In this document: positions 1-7,497 of the stretch, in pieces
How the letters are laid out: every line of letters begins with the position of its first letter
Numbering within the stretch: position 1 is the first letter of the stretch
Source of the DNA: TC-15 sp034437275
GTDB lineage: Bacteria; Chloroflexota; Anaerolineae; Aggregatilineales; Aggregatilineaceae
Assembly (NCBI GenBank): GCA_034437275.1
Contig: DAOTUD010000111.1
Span: forward strand, 1 to 14,962
DNA: 14,962 nucleotides
Direction: 5' to 3'
The notes under the pieces: model-generated
Databases searched by the model: none
Seen by the model: the letters and a program-made list of their open reading frames with translations, nothing else
Told to the model about the DNA's origin: nothing
Made by a program: the position numbers and the translations under genes

Positions 1-124
1 CGCTTGTCAGTTCCCGCTATCTCACGCTTGTTCAGTCCACCTGCGCGGTCTGGGCTGCTTCGGCGTGTCTATTGTTAAAGAACATCGGGTTCGTTCTTTC
101 GCTTTTCCGTGTTTTTGGCGAAAC
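1..124. other. Non-matching sequence left of a junction
   Basis: The endonuclease IV-type gene becomes recognisable only at about base 125 (residues YSINLNS). In this family that stretch is preceded by a His-Ala-Pro motif carrying the first metal-binding His. Here the codons before it read FWRN, and none of the three forward frames of bases 1-124 resembles the expected N-terminal barrel strands. The segment is visibly less GC-rich than the neighbouring genes. On the minus strand, bases 84-71 read TGTTCTTTAACAAT, close to the boxA antiterminator of proteobacterial rRNA leaders. It could be an insertion or recombination boundary, or an assembly chimera. The sequence alone does not decide between these. 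Confidence 0.45.
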
Positions 125-781
125 TACAGTATCAACCTCAACAGCCAGACGGCGGACCTGATGCGCAAAAGCGATGCGCGTCTGCTGGCCGCGGCGCGTA
201 AGGGATTTTTGTCCGGCGCGCGGGATATCGTCTTTCATCCCGGGTCCTATCACGAGCAGCCTCCTGAACAAGTTTACGAACGAATGAAGCAGAAGTTGCT
301 GGACATTCGGGGCATTCTTGATGAGGAAGGGGTGGAGGTCACGCTGCGCCCGGAGACGATGGGCAAGGGCGCGGTCTTTGGCTCGCTGGACGAAGTGCTG
401 CAACTCAGCCGGGAAGTGCCGGGGGTGCTGCCGTGCATCGACTTTGCCCATCTGCACGCACGCACCGGGCGGATGAACAGCTACGCGGAGTTCGTGGACA
501 TCTTCAAGGCGGTGGAGGCTGCGTTGGGCCGTGACGGTTTGGAGAACCTGCACGCGCACATGTCCGGGATTGCCTACGGTCCGCGTGGTGAGCGCCATCA
601 TCTGCCGCTGAACGAGGCCGATCTACGTTACCGGGATTTGCTGCAGGCGCTGCATGATCATGATGTGCGCGGCAGCGTCGCCGTCGAAGCGCCGGAGCCG
701 TTTCATGTGGCGGATGCACTGACCCTGCAAGCGACGTATCACCGCCTGGGGGAACTGGCCGCAACCGATGAGGAAGCGTAG
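65..781 (+). CDS. Endonuclease IV-type TIM-barrel protein, 5'-truncated
   Basis: Related to endonuclease IV (Nfo), the metal-dependent AP endonuclease of base excision repair, and closest in style to the archaeal/Chloroflexota subfamily. Counting from the GTG at 65, recognisable metal-site motifs are VFHPGSY (His58), LRPETMGK (Glu97), CIDFAHLH (Asp126, His129), LHAHMSG (His165), GERHHLPL and VAVEAPEP (Glu209). These follow the family order. The family is usually about 280 residues; here only about 218 match, beginning at YSINLNS (residue 21). The first ~65 residues and the first ligand His are absent. The frame is open leftwards to the window edge. GTG65 is therefore a nominal start, and ATG161 is an internal alternative with only a weak ribosome site. 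The 3' end is intact (TAG 779-781). Probably a broken gene or one cut by a chimeric join; activity is doubtful without the N-terminal ligand. Confidence 0.65.
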   Translation: MSIVKEHRVRSFAFPCFWRNYSINLNSQTADLMRKSDARLLAAARKGFLSGARDIVFHPGSYHEQPPEQVYERMKQKLLDIRGILDEEGVEVTLRPETMGKGAVFGSLDEVLQLSREVPGVLPCIDFAHLHARTGRMNSYAEFVDIFKAVEAALGRDGLENLHAHMSGIAYGPRGERHHLPLNEADLRYRDLLQALHDHDVRGSVAVEAPEPFHVADALTLQATYHRLGELAATDEEA

Positions 782-790
782 GGTGGGCGT

Positions 791-819
791 TTGGTCTTCA
801 CACGTGAGGACGGTATCAT
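791..819 (+). promoter_or_regulatory. Possible promoter of the FGE-like gene
   Basis: TTGGTC (791-796) and TATCAT (814-819) are separated by 17 bases. The -10 box matches the sigma70 consensus at five of six positions, the -35 box at only three. It lies in the 83-base gap before the FGE-like gene and leaves a leader of about 40 bases. Plausible but not strong. Confidence 0.35.
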
Positions 820-864
820 TGTGTGTGGTTCGAGGTCGGCAAGCAAGACCAGGAGTTGGTATTA

Positions 865-2427
865 ATGAACAGTGACTATGGCAGCCTGCGCCGCCGCACC
901 CGCGAGGGAAGTTGGCAATGGCTCATGATTGGTATGGTATTGGGATTAGGGATGGCGATGGTGGCCTGTGTGGCAGGCTATGCGTTTGGGGCCTTGACCT
1001 TCCCCGCGCTTGAGAACGATACGCCAACGCCGGGCGCGGTGTCGGATGTGGGGGCCGGTCAGGCGCAGATTGAGCCGAACCAGACCGCCGTCGCGGCCAC
1101 ATGGCAGGCCGCCACTGCACAAAGCGCCCTCCAGACTGCGAACGCACAGCAGACAGCGCCCGCTATGGATGCGGGCGCAGATGGTGATGCGGCGGGCAGT
1201 CCCGCACCAGCCCAGTCTCCAACACCAGGGGACCTCGTCACGCCGGCAGCGGCAGCCAACATTACCACGACGCCGGAACAGACAGCGCTGCCTGCGGCGG
1301 ATACCCCTGGGGCGACTACTGCCCCGGCTCCGGATGTGGCCGCCGCCGGTGGTGACCAGGGCGGGGATGCGCCACCTGTTGGGACGCAGCCGGCCAGCGC
1401 GCCGACGCCGACCGTATTTTTCCCGGATGAAGGCTCGGATGTGCCCGCCGAATTACAGGCCATCCAGACGGAGTTGGTGCCTGTCACCGGCGGGATGTTC
1501 CAGATGGGCACGCTGCCGGAGGAGGGTAAAGACGCGGTTGACGAATGCGCGATCTACGACTCGAGCTGCGAACTGGCGTGGGTGCAGGATGCGATCCCTG
1601 CGCACCAGGTGACGGTCGATAGTTTTCAGATGGAAACTTACGAGGTCTTGTTGGCCCAGTATGTCGTTTTCTTGAACTGGAAAGGCCCGGAGAGCCACAA
1701 GACCGGCTGCCAGGGGAAACCCTGTGCCGAAACCGTGCTGGAAAGACCGAACCTGAGTTATATCGACTATGATGGCACGACCTATTCGGTCCGCAACGCT
1801 TCCATTTACAGCACGCACCCGGTGACGCTGGTAACGTGGTGGGGCGCGGACGAGTACTGCCGGACGATCGGACGGCGGCTGCCGACCGAAGCCGAATGGG
1901 AGCGCGCGGCACGTGGATCGCAAAACAGCATCTACCCCTGGGGCAACGATTTCGACCCCGCCCGGGCCAATTCGTCTCGCTCGGGCGCGGACGGTACCGA
2001 GCCGGTCGAGACCTATCCCAACGGCGCGAGCGAGTACGGGGTGTACAACTTGGCCGGGAATGTGGCCGAGTGGGTGTCTGATTGGTACCAGCAAGACTAC
2101 TATCAGTTGCCTATCGCCACCGAACCGAACCCAATGGGGCCGCCCACCAGCCCGATCGGTGAAAAGGTGATTCGCGGCGGCAGTTGGGACACGGTGCCCC
2201 TGTTCTTGCGGTCAGTGCACCGGATGAGTGCCGATCCCGGCCTGCCCAGCACCTCGGTCGGGTTCCGGTGCGTGGCGGATACGTCTGCGCCGGTCGCCCC
2301 GGTGGTGCCGGCGGATGCTACCCCAGCGGGCGATGGTGCCGTGGACAGTGCGCCGACCCTGGGGCCGCCGCCCACCTCACAACCCGTGCCGACGGCTGGT
2401 CCGTCCCCCACGCTTAATCCGGGCTAA
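865..2427 (+). CDS. Membrane-anchored SUMF1/FGE-domain protein
   Basis: 520 residues from ATG865, chosen over the upstream GTG823 because AGGAG (851-855) sits 9 bases before it. Residues 1-18 are basic, and 19-43 form one hydrophobic segment acting as a signal anchor. A lipoprotein reading at Cys34 is possible, but the -3 residue is Met, which is atypical. Residues ~50-190 are an Ala/Pro/Thr-rich linker, ~198-472 an FGE-sulfatase (formylglycine-generating enzyme) domain, and ~473-520 a Pro-rich tail. Domain motifs include PVTGGMFQMG, GRRLPTEAEWERAARG, YPWGNDFDPA, GVYNLAGNVAEW, VIRGGSW (438-441) and GFRC (466-469). True FGE enzymes carry a copper-binding Cys pair shortly after the RGGS motif. 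Here that stretch reads WDTVPLFLRSVHR with no Cys, so formylglycine synthesis is unlikely. The protein is more likely an outer-face SUMF1-fold protein of unknown role, as often seen near Ser/Thr kinases in Chloroflexota. Confidence 0.88.
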   Translation: MNSDYGSLRRRTREGSWQWLMIGMVLGLGMAMVACVAGYAFGALTFPALENDTPTPGAVSDVGAGQAQIEPNQTAVAATWQAATAQSALQTANAQQTAPAMDAGADGDAAGSPAPAQSPTPGDLVTPAAAANITTTPEQTALPAADTPGATTAPAPDVAAAGGDQGGDAPPVGTQPASAPTPTVFFPDEGSDVPAELQAIQTELVPVTGGMFQMGTLPEEGKDAVDECAIYDSSCELAWVQDAIPAHQVTVDSFQMETYEVLLAQYVVFLNWKGPESHKTGCQGKPCAETVLERPNLSYIDYDGTTYSVRNASIYSTHPVTLVTWWGADEYCRTIGRRLPTEAEWERAARGSQNSIYPWGNDFDPARANSSRSGADGTEPVETYPNGASEYGVYNLAGNVAEWVSDWYQQDYYQLPIATEPNPMGPPTSPIGEKVIRGGSWDTVPLFLRSVHRMSADPGLPSTSVGFRCVADTSAPVAPVVPADATPAGDGAVDSAPTLGPPPTSQPVPTAGPSPTLNPG

Positions 2428-2452
2428 TGGCCTTCGTGTGGCAAGCCAGGTC

Positions 2453-2485
2453 AGGCGCTGCATTGTGCAGCGCCTAGCTTTTCTT
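2453..2485 (+). terminator. Intrinsic terminator after the FGE-like gene
   Basis: A perfect 9-base-pair stem (2453-2461 with 2467-2475, AGGCGCTGC / GCAGCGCCT) with a 5-base loop is followed by a T-rich run AGCTTTTCTTT. It starts 25 bases after the FGE-like stop codon. It shares bases with the putative -35 box of the next operon. Confidence 0.75.
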
Positions 2486-2491
2486 TATAAT
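2463..2491 (+). promoter_or_regulatory. Promoter of the rpiB-tal-pgi operon
   Basis: A perfect -10 box TATAAT (2486-2491) lies 17 bases after TTGTGC (2463-2468), which matches the -35 consensus at its first three positions. It leaves a leader of about 35 bases before rpiB. The -35 box falls in the loop and descending arm of the preceding terminator hairpin. Confidence 0.6.
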
Positions 2492-2532
2492 CCCCCCAGG
2501 TTCATTCTACAATAATTAAAGGCAGGTTGATT

Positions 2533-3000
2533 ATGCAAATTGCAATTGGCGCGGATCATGCAGGATTTTCTCTCAAATCTGCATTGGTCGATTATCTTCG
2601 TTCGCAGGGACATGATGTGCTTGACGTCGGGACGGGCAATGCCGGCCAGTCGGTCGATTACCCGGATTTCGCCCGGGCGGTTGGCCAGCAAGTGCTGGAT
2701 GGCGCGGCGGAACGGGGCATTGTGGTCTGCGGCAGCGGGGTCGGGGCCAGCATCACCGCCAACAAAATGCCCGGCATTTACGCGGCGCTGTGTCATGACA
2801 CCTATTCGGCGCATCAGGGGGTGGAGCATGACAACATGAACGTCTTGTGTGTGGGCAGCCGTATTATCGGGGTGGCCCTGGCCCAAGAGCTGGCCGATGC
2901 ATTCGTCAAGGCACGTTTTGAGTCCGACCAGGAACGCCACGTACGGCGTCATAACAAAGTACGCGCCATCGAGCAGGCTGGCATCGGCGCGGAAGAATAG
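2533..3000 (+). CDS. rpiB: Ribose-5-phosphate isomerase B
   Basis: Interconverts ribose 5-phosphate and ribulose 5-phosphate in the cytoplasmic pentose phosphate pathway. 155 residues, normal for the LacA/RpiB family. ATG2533 is preferred over TTG2527 because the protein then begins MQIAIGADHAG, the family N-terminus, and a purine-rich site (AAAGGCAGG, 2518-2526) lies just upstream. Active-site features match E. coli RpiB in number as well as type: His9 in GADHAG, Cys66 in VVCGSGVG (the proton-shuttling Cys of the family), and His99 in VEHDNMNVLCVGSR. Some RpiB homologues act on allose or galactose phosphates, but Cys66 and His99 together with the adjacent transaldolase/PGI gene favour the ribose-phosphate role. 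Only 18 bases separate it from tal-pgi, so the two are almost certainly co-transcribed. Confidence 0.95.
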   Translation: MQIAIGADHAGFSLKSALVDYLRSQGHDVLDVGTGNAGQSVDYPDFARAVGQQVLDGAAERGIVVCGSGVGASITANKMPGIYAALCHDTYSAHQGVEHDNMNVLCVGSRIIGVALAQELADAFVKARFESDQERHVRRHNKVRAIEQAGIGAEE

Positions 3001-3018
3001 ATTAGGAGGCTTTTGGGG

Positions 3019-5910
3019 ATGGCAACAAACCCACTGATCGATGTTCAAGCATTTGGTCAAAGTATCTGGATGGATTACATCCGGCGTAGTCTGATCACGT
3101 CCGGCGAGATGAAAGAACTGGTCGAGAGCGGCATCGTCGGGATGACATCCAACCCGACGATTTTTGCCAAGGCCATCGGCGATACCGCGGAGTATGACGA
3201 GGCCATTGCCGGTCTGCTGGATTTGGACGCGATGGAAACCTACGAAGCGTTGGCGGTGGCAGACATTCAGGCGGCAGCCGACGTGCTCCAACCGGTGTAC
3301 GAGGAGTCCGGTGGTGAAGATGGGTATGTCAGTCTGGAGGTGTCGCCGCTGCTCGCGTACGAAACCGACGAGACCCTGTCCGAAGCCAAACGGCTGTTCG
3401 AGCTGGTCAACCGTCCCAACGTGATGATCAAAATTCCGGGCACGCAGCAAGGGCTGCCCGCGATTGAAGATGCCATCGCTGCCGGCGTCAACGTGAATGT
3501 GACGCTGTTGTTCTCGGTCGAGAACTACGTACAGGTCGCCGAACGGTACATCCGCGGGCTGGAGCGCCGGTTGGACGCCGGGCAGGATATTTCGCACGTG
3601 GCGTCGGTGGCCAGCTTCTTCCTCAGCCGGATCGATACGGTGGTCGATAACATTCTGGAAAGCAACATTCGCGCCGGGCGGCTGCGCGGCGGGTTCGAGC
3701 ACGCCCAGGTTAACCGCGAACTGCTCGGGCAGGCTGCCATCGCCAGCGCCAAGCTGGCTTACGCGCGCTTTAAGGAGCTTTTCGAGAGCGAACGGTTTGA
3801 ACGGCTGCGCGCGGCAGGGGCGCGCGTGCAGCGTCCGCTGTGGGCCAGCACCAGCACCAAAAACCCGAACTATCCGGATACCTATTACGTGGATTCCCTG
3901 ATCGGCCCGCACACGGTCAACACGCTGCCGCCGCGCACTATCGAGGCCTTCAAAGATCACGGCAAGGTCGCCGCTACCCTGGAACAGGGTAGCGAGCAGG
4001 CCGGCGAAATCATGGATAAACTGGCCGAAGTCGGCGTGCAGATGGACAAGGTCGTGCAGCAGTTGCAGAGCGACGGCGTGGAGGCGTTCGCCAACGATTT
4101 TAACCGTCTGCTCGAAGCGGTGGAGGGCAAGCGTCAGGTGCTCCTCACCGGGGTGCTGGCGCGCCAGGATGTCGCAATGGCGGCCTACGAACACGACATC
4201 GAAGACGCTCTGCAGCAGTTAGAGGACGTGCGCCGGGTGTGGGACAAAGACCCGACGGTCTGGAAAGAGGAAGCCGCCCACCAGCAGATCATCCGCGACC
4301 GGCTCGGCTGGCTGGATATTGTGCATCAGGACGAGGCGTTTTATGCCCCGCTGTATGCGCTGCGCGAGGAGGTACAGGCGCGCGGCTATACCCATGCGCT
4401 GCTGCTGGGCATGGGGGGCAGCAGTCTGGCGGCGGAAGTGATGCGGCAGACCTTCGGCAAAATCGAGGGCTTCCCGGAACTGACGGTGCTGGACACCACC
4501 GATCCGCAGGCGATCTGGTTGGCGACCGAAGCCGCCGATCTCGATCACACGTTGTTTATCGTGTCGACGAAATCCGGCACGACGGTCGAGACGCTGTCGC
4601 TGTATAAGTATTATTCCGGCTTGGTGGAAGAGCGAAAAGGCGATAAGGCGGGCGAGCAGTTCTGCGCAGTAACCGACGAAGGATCGCCGCTGCACGAGAT
4701 CGCGCGCGAGAAGAACTTCGGGTATGTATTCTTGAACCCCGAGGATATCGGCGGGCGCTACAGCGTGTTGAGCTACTTTGGCCTGGTGCCGGCAGTGGTG
4801 ATGGGCCTGGACCTGGAAAAACTGCTGGCCAGCGCGCGCAACATGGCGTCTGCCTGCGAGCGCCGGGTGTCAGCCACGAATAACCCGGCGGCCTGGTTGG
4901 GGACGATCATGGGGTACCTGGCCGGACGTGGGCACGACAAGCTGTGCGTCGTCGCCACGCCCCAGATCGACAGCTTTGGACTGTGGGCGGAACAGTTGAT
5001 CGCCGAGAGCACCGGCAAAGAAGGCCGGGGCATCGTACCGGTGGCCGGGATCTATCCCGACGATCCGCGCAATTTTGACGACGACCGGCTGTTTGTCTAT
5101 CTGCGCGTGGGCGATGCGGATGAAAATCTCGACCTGGACGTGGACGTCGAGAACCTGAAGCTGGCCGGGCATCCGGTGCTGACGCTGCGCCTGGACGATC
5201 CGTACGCGCTGGGCGGCGAGTTTTTCCGTTGGGAACTGGCGACCGCTATCGCCGGGCATTTCCTGCACATCAACCCCTTCGATCAACCGAACGTGCGCGA
5301 GAGCAAGGAAAACACCAGCCACTTGCTAGACTATGTCGAGGCGCACGGGGACTTGCCCGCCGATGAGCCGGTGCTCGAAGAAGACGGCCTCAAGCTCTAC
5401 GCCGACAGCACGACGGTCGACACGCTGCACCGGATTGGCAACCAGCGCAGCTTTGAGCACGGCGAGTTGATCAACCTGCTGCTGTCGCATATGAGCCTGG
5501 CGCGGTCCGGCGATTACATCGCCCTGATGGCGTACCTGGCCCCCACCGAACGGCATACCAGGCTGCTGGAGGCCATCCGCGAGGAACTGCGGCACGCCAC
5601 TACCCGCGCGGTGACGTTGGGCTATGGGCCGCGTTTCCTGCACTCGACCGGCCAACTGCACAAAGGCGGCAAAAATAACGGCGTCTTCATCCAGATCACG
5701 GTCGACAACTACGAGGAAATCCCGATCCCGGGTGCGCCGTATGACTTCATGCTGCTCAAACGCGCGCAGGCCCAGGGCGATCTGGAAGCGCTGCAGGCCA
5801 AGAAGCGGCGCGTGGTGCGCTTTCATCTGCCGCGCGGCAGCGTGTCCGCCGGACTGGAGCGCGTACTGGATGCGATCAAGATTGCGGCAGAAAACAAGCG
5901 CGGCTGGTAA
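3019..5910 (+). CDS. tal-pgi: Bifunctional transaldolase / glucose-6-phosphate isomerase
   Basis: A fusion of two sugar-phosphate enzymes, 963 residues from ATG3019, with AGGAGG at 3004-3009. The N-terminal part (~1-375) is a transaldolase of the long, actinobacterial-type subfamily. It has GMTSNPTIF, the Schiff-base Lys138 in VMIKIPGT, VASFFLSRIDT and RPLWASTSTKNP. A linker (~375-395) leads into a phosphoglucose isomerase half (~395-963) with two SIS folds: LLLGMGGSSLA (461-471), the phosphate loop STKSGTT (516-522), EDIGGRYSVLS (575-585, close to PGI signature 1), NPFDQPNVRESK (ending at Lys763, close to PGI signature 2) and TGQLHKGGKNNG (877 on). Transaldolase moves a dihydroxyacetone unit between sedoheptulose 7-P and glyceraldehyde 3-P, giving fructose 6-P. 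PGI interconverts fructose 6-P and glucose 6-P, so the product of one half is the substrate of the other. Fusions of this type are known in several bacterial groups, including Chloroflexota. Both halves look complete. Confidence 0.95.
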   Translation: MATNPLIDVQAFGQSIWMDYIRRSLITSGEMKELVESGIVGMTSNPTIFAKAIGDTAEYDEAIAGLLDLDAMETYEALAVADIQAAADVLQPVYEESGGEDGYVSLEVSPLLAYETDETLSEAKRLFELVNRPNVMIKIPGTQQGLPAIEDAIAAGVNVNVTLLFSVENYVQVAERYIRGLERRLDAGQDISHVASVASFFLSRIDTVVDNILESNIRAGRLRGGFEHAQVNRELLGQAAIASAKLAYARFKELFESERFERLRAAGARVQRPLWASTSTKNPNYPDTYYVDSLIGPHTVNTLPPRTIEAFKDHGKVAATLEQGSEQAGEIMDKLAEVGVQMDKVVQQLQSDGVEAFANDFNRLLEAVEGKRQVLLTGVLARQDVAMAAYEHDIEDALQQLEDVRRVWDKDPTVWKEEAAHQQIIRDRLGWLDIVHQDEAFYAPLYALREEVQARGYTHALLLGMGGSSLAAEVMRQTFGKIEGFPELTVLDTTDPQAIWLATEAADLDHTLFIVSTKSGTTVETLSLYKYYSGLVEERKGDKAGEQFCAVTDEGSPLHEIAREKNFGYVFLNPEDIGGRYSVLSYFGLVPAVVMGLDLEKLLASARNMASACERRVSATNNPAAWLGTIMGYLAGRGHDKLCVVATPQIDSFGLWAEQLIAESTGKEGRGIVPVAGIYPDDPRNFDDDRLFVYLRVGDADENLDLDVDVENLKLAGHPVLTLRLDDPYALGGEFFRWELATAIAGHFLHINPFDQPNVRESKENTSHLLDYVEAHGDLPADEPVLEEDGLKLYADSTTVDTLHRIGNQRSFEHGELINLLLSHMSLARSGDYIALMAYLAPTERHTRLLEAIREELRHATTRAVTLGYGPRFLHSTGQLHKGGKNNGVFIQITVDNYEEIPIPGAPYDFMLLKRAQAQGDLEALQAKKRRVVRFHLPRGSVSAGLERVLDAIKIAAENKRGW

Positions 5911-5938
5911 ATCTCCCAGACGGGACACAACACTCTTG

Positions 5939-5967
5939 CACCGGGGCCTTCATGCCCCGGTGTTTTT
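5939..5967 (+). terminator. Strong intrinsic terminator after tal-pgi
   Basis: A perfect 9-base-pair GC-rich stem (CACCGGGGC 5939-5947 with GCCCCGGTG 5954-5962) with a 6-base loop CTTCAT is followed directly by TTTTT (5963-5967). It lies 28 bases after the tal-pgi stop. It also sits just beyond the 3' end of the convergent kinase gene, but in that direction there is no T run. Confidence 0.9.
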
Positions 5968-5989
5968 GATGGGAGGGCTTCGCGCTGCA

Positions 5990-7342
5990 TCAATAGGGCG
6001 ACGTGACCGACGCGCCATCACCGGGCGTCGGTGTTGGGGTGGGGCTGGCGACCGGCTCGGCATAGGCCGGCGTTGGGCCGCTCGTTGGTTCGGCAGGGCG
6101 CGCGGTGTTGGTGGGCGGGATGGTGGGGCGCGCGGCTTTCGTCTGGGTGAGTTTCACGATGGCCGTTTGGCTGAAGGGATCATTGGGGACTGGCCCCTCG
6201 CCATCGGAGTTGTCCGTGGCCATCAGATAGTACGCGCCCAGCAAGCCCACTGCCAGCAGCAGCCCGCTGATGAGCAGCACGACTGTGCCCCAGGTCAGCC
6301 AGGGGCGGCGGTGGCGTGGTGGGTGATAGGCGCGCGAGCGCGAGGATCGATAGGCGGGCATCAGCTGGAGATGCGGCGATGGCAGGCTTTCATCGCGTTG
6401 GTGGCGCGGCAAAGGTGCCGGCTGCGACAGCGCGGGGCCGCCTTCCTGATTGCGGCGCGCTTCCCCGGCCTGGAGCGCCTGGTTCAATGACGGCTCGGTT
6501 TCGGGCATCTCGTCGGGGGTTTCCAACGCTGTTTTGAGCGTCGTTGCCAGATCGTGCGCGGTCTGGTAGCGGTCATCGGGCTTTTTGGCCAGCGCTTTGG
6601 CCAGGACGCGGTCCACTGCCTGGGGGAGGTGGGGATTGAATCCACTCGCGGCTGGGGCAGCTTCGGTGACGTGCTTAACGGCGACGCTGTAGGGGGTGTC
6701 CCCTTCGAAGGGCCGGTAGCCGGTGAGCATTTCGAACAGCACGACTCCCAGCGAATACAGGTCGCTGCGCCCGTCGAGATCGTGGCCCTGGGCCTGTTCC
6801 GGCGACATGTACGACGGCGTGCCCACCACGCCGCTGGTGGTCAGCGGTTTGGTGTTGCTGCCCAGGATGCGCGCGATGCCAAAATCGGTGATGTACGCAT
6901 CGCCGTTTGTGTCCAGCAAGATATTACTCGGCTTCAGATCGCGGTGCAGCACGCCCTGGCGATGGGCGTAGTCCAACGCTGGCGCGATCTGCTCCAGGAT
7001 GGCCAGAGTGCGCGCCGATGCAAGGGGGCCATCGGCCAGCAGGCTGTCGACCGATCCCGCGTCCAGATAGCGCATGACGATGTAGGGCATGCCCTGGTAT
7101 TCGCCGTAATCATGGACCGGCACAATGGCGCGGTGTTCAAGGCGGGCGACAATGCTGGCTTCTTGTTTGAAGCGCTCCAAAGAAACGGGCTGGTTGAGCA
7201 GTTGCGGCGGCAGCATCTTCAGGGCGACGTCACGGTCCATAGACAGTTGGTGGGCCAGATAGACGGTCGCCATGCCACCGCGCCCGATCTCCTCGCGGAT
7301 TTGGTAGCCGCCGATGGTGGTGCCTGCTGGAAATTCGTTCAT
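5990..7342 (-). CDS. Membrane Ser/Thr protein kinase (PknB/Hanks type)
   Basis: 450 residues, starting at ATG 7342-7340 (MNEFPAGTTIGGYQI). This start is preferred over the far upstream ATG at 7495 because GAAAGG lies just before it and the kinase fold begins at once. The extra 51 residues would cover the divergent promoter gap. Kinase domain ~11-270: glycine loop IGRGGMATVY, ATP Lys42 in VALKML, helix-C Glu near 61, HRDLKPSN (Asp135), DFG 153-155, and activation loop TTSGVVGTPSYMSPE. Thr/Ser residues in that loop are likely autophosphorylation sites by family analogy. A Pro/Arg-rich juxtamembrane region (~275-348) and one membrane segment (~350-374) follow. A Thr/Pro-rich outer tail ends the protein, without a recognisable PASTA or other sensor domain. 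All key catalytic residues are present, so it should be active. Substrates are unknown. Confidence 0.93.
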   Translation of the reverse strand: MNEFPAGTTIGGYQIREEIGRGGMATVYLAHQLSMDRDVALKMLPPQLLNQPVSLERFKQEASIVARLEHRAIVPVHDYGEYQGMPYIVMRYLDAGSVDSLLADGPLASARTLAILEQIAPALDYAHRQGVLHRDLKPSNILLDTNGDAYITDFGIARILGSNTKPLTTSGVVGTPSYMSPEQAQGHDLDGRSDLYSLGVVLFEMLTGYRPFEGDTPYSVAVKHVTEAAPAASGFNPHLPQAVDRVLAKALAKKPDDRYQTAHDLATTLKTALETPDEMPETEPSLNQALQAGEARRNQEGGPALSQPAPLPRHQRDESLPSPHLQLMPAYRSSRSRAYHPPRHRRPWLTWGTVVLLISGLLLAVGLLGAYYLMATDNSDGEGPVPNDPFSQTAIVKLTQTKAARPTIPPTNTARPAEPTSGPTPAYAEPVASPTPTPTPGDGASVTSPY

Positions 7343-7444
7343 ATCGCCTTTCTGCGCTACGGTCGTGCTGTCGGAGAGTGTACCCCAGAATCCGCTGGCG
7401 AAAAACTGTCCGGGCGGCGGTGCTGGTTGCTTAACCGTGTCGGG

Positions 7445-7456
7445 CAGTGTACACTG
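7445..7456. promoter_or_regulatory. Perfect palindrome in the kinase/glycosyltransferase divergent gap
   Basis: CAGTGTACACTG is a perfect 12-base palindrome in the 155-base gap between the kinase and glycosyltransferase genes. A partial copy, GAGTGTAC followed by CCCAG, lies about 69 bases to the left (from 7376). The TACACT half (7450-7455) could also serve as a weak -10 box for the rightward genes, with TTGCTT 17 bases before it. It looks like an operator for a dimeric regulator; no regulator gene is in the window. Confidence 0.35.
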
Positions 7457-7497
7457 GGGACATTGTTGAATAATTAGGGTAGCTTTAAGGCTCAAGT

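Noticed and set aside
32..601. 189-codon minus-strand open frame across the endonuclease gene
   Set aside because: It is antisense to an ordered set of endonuclease IV motifs and has no recognisable similarity of its own.
823..864. GTG823 start for the FGE-like protein
   Set aside because: It adds 14 residues without a ribosome site and would place the membrane anchor further in. ATG865 has AGGAG at a suitable distance.
2485..4194. 569-codon open frame on the minus strand opposite rpiB and tal
   Set aside because: It is antisense to two clearly real genes. It has no recognisable domain and an atypical composition, and is explained by GC-rich codon bias.
6554..7477. 307-codon plus-strand open frame opposite the kinase
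   Set aside because: The kinase on the minus strand has every catalytic motif. The opposite frame has none and runs across the divergent promoter gap.
7343..7495. 51-residue N-terminal extension of the kinase from the ATG at 7495
   Set aside because: The extension has no kinase sequence and would fill the divergent promoter gap including the palindrome. ATG7342 has a better ribosome site and a normal family start.
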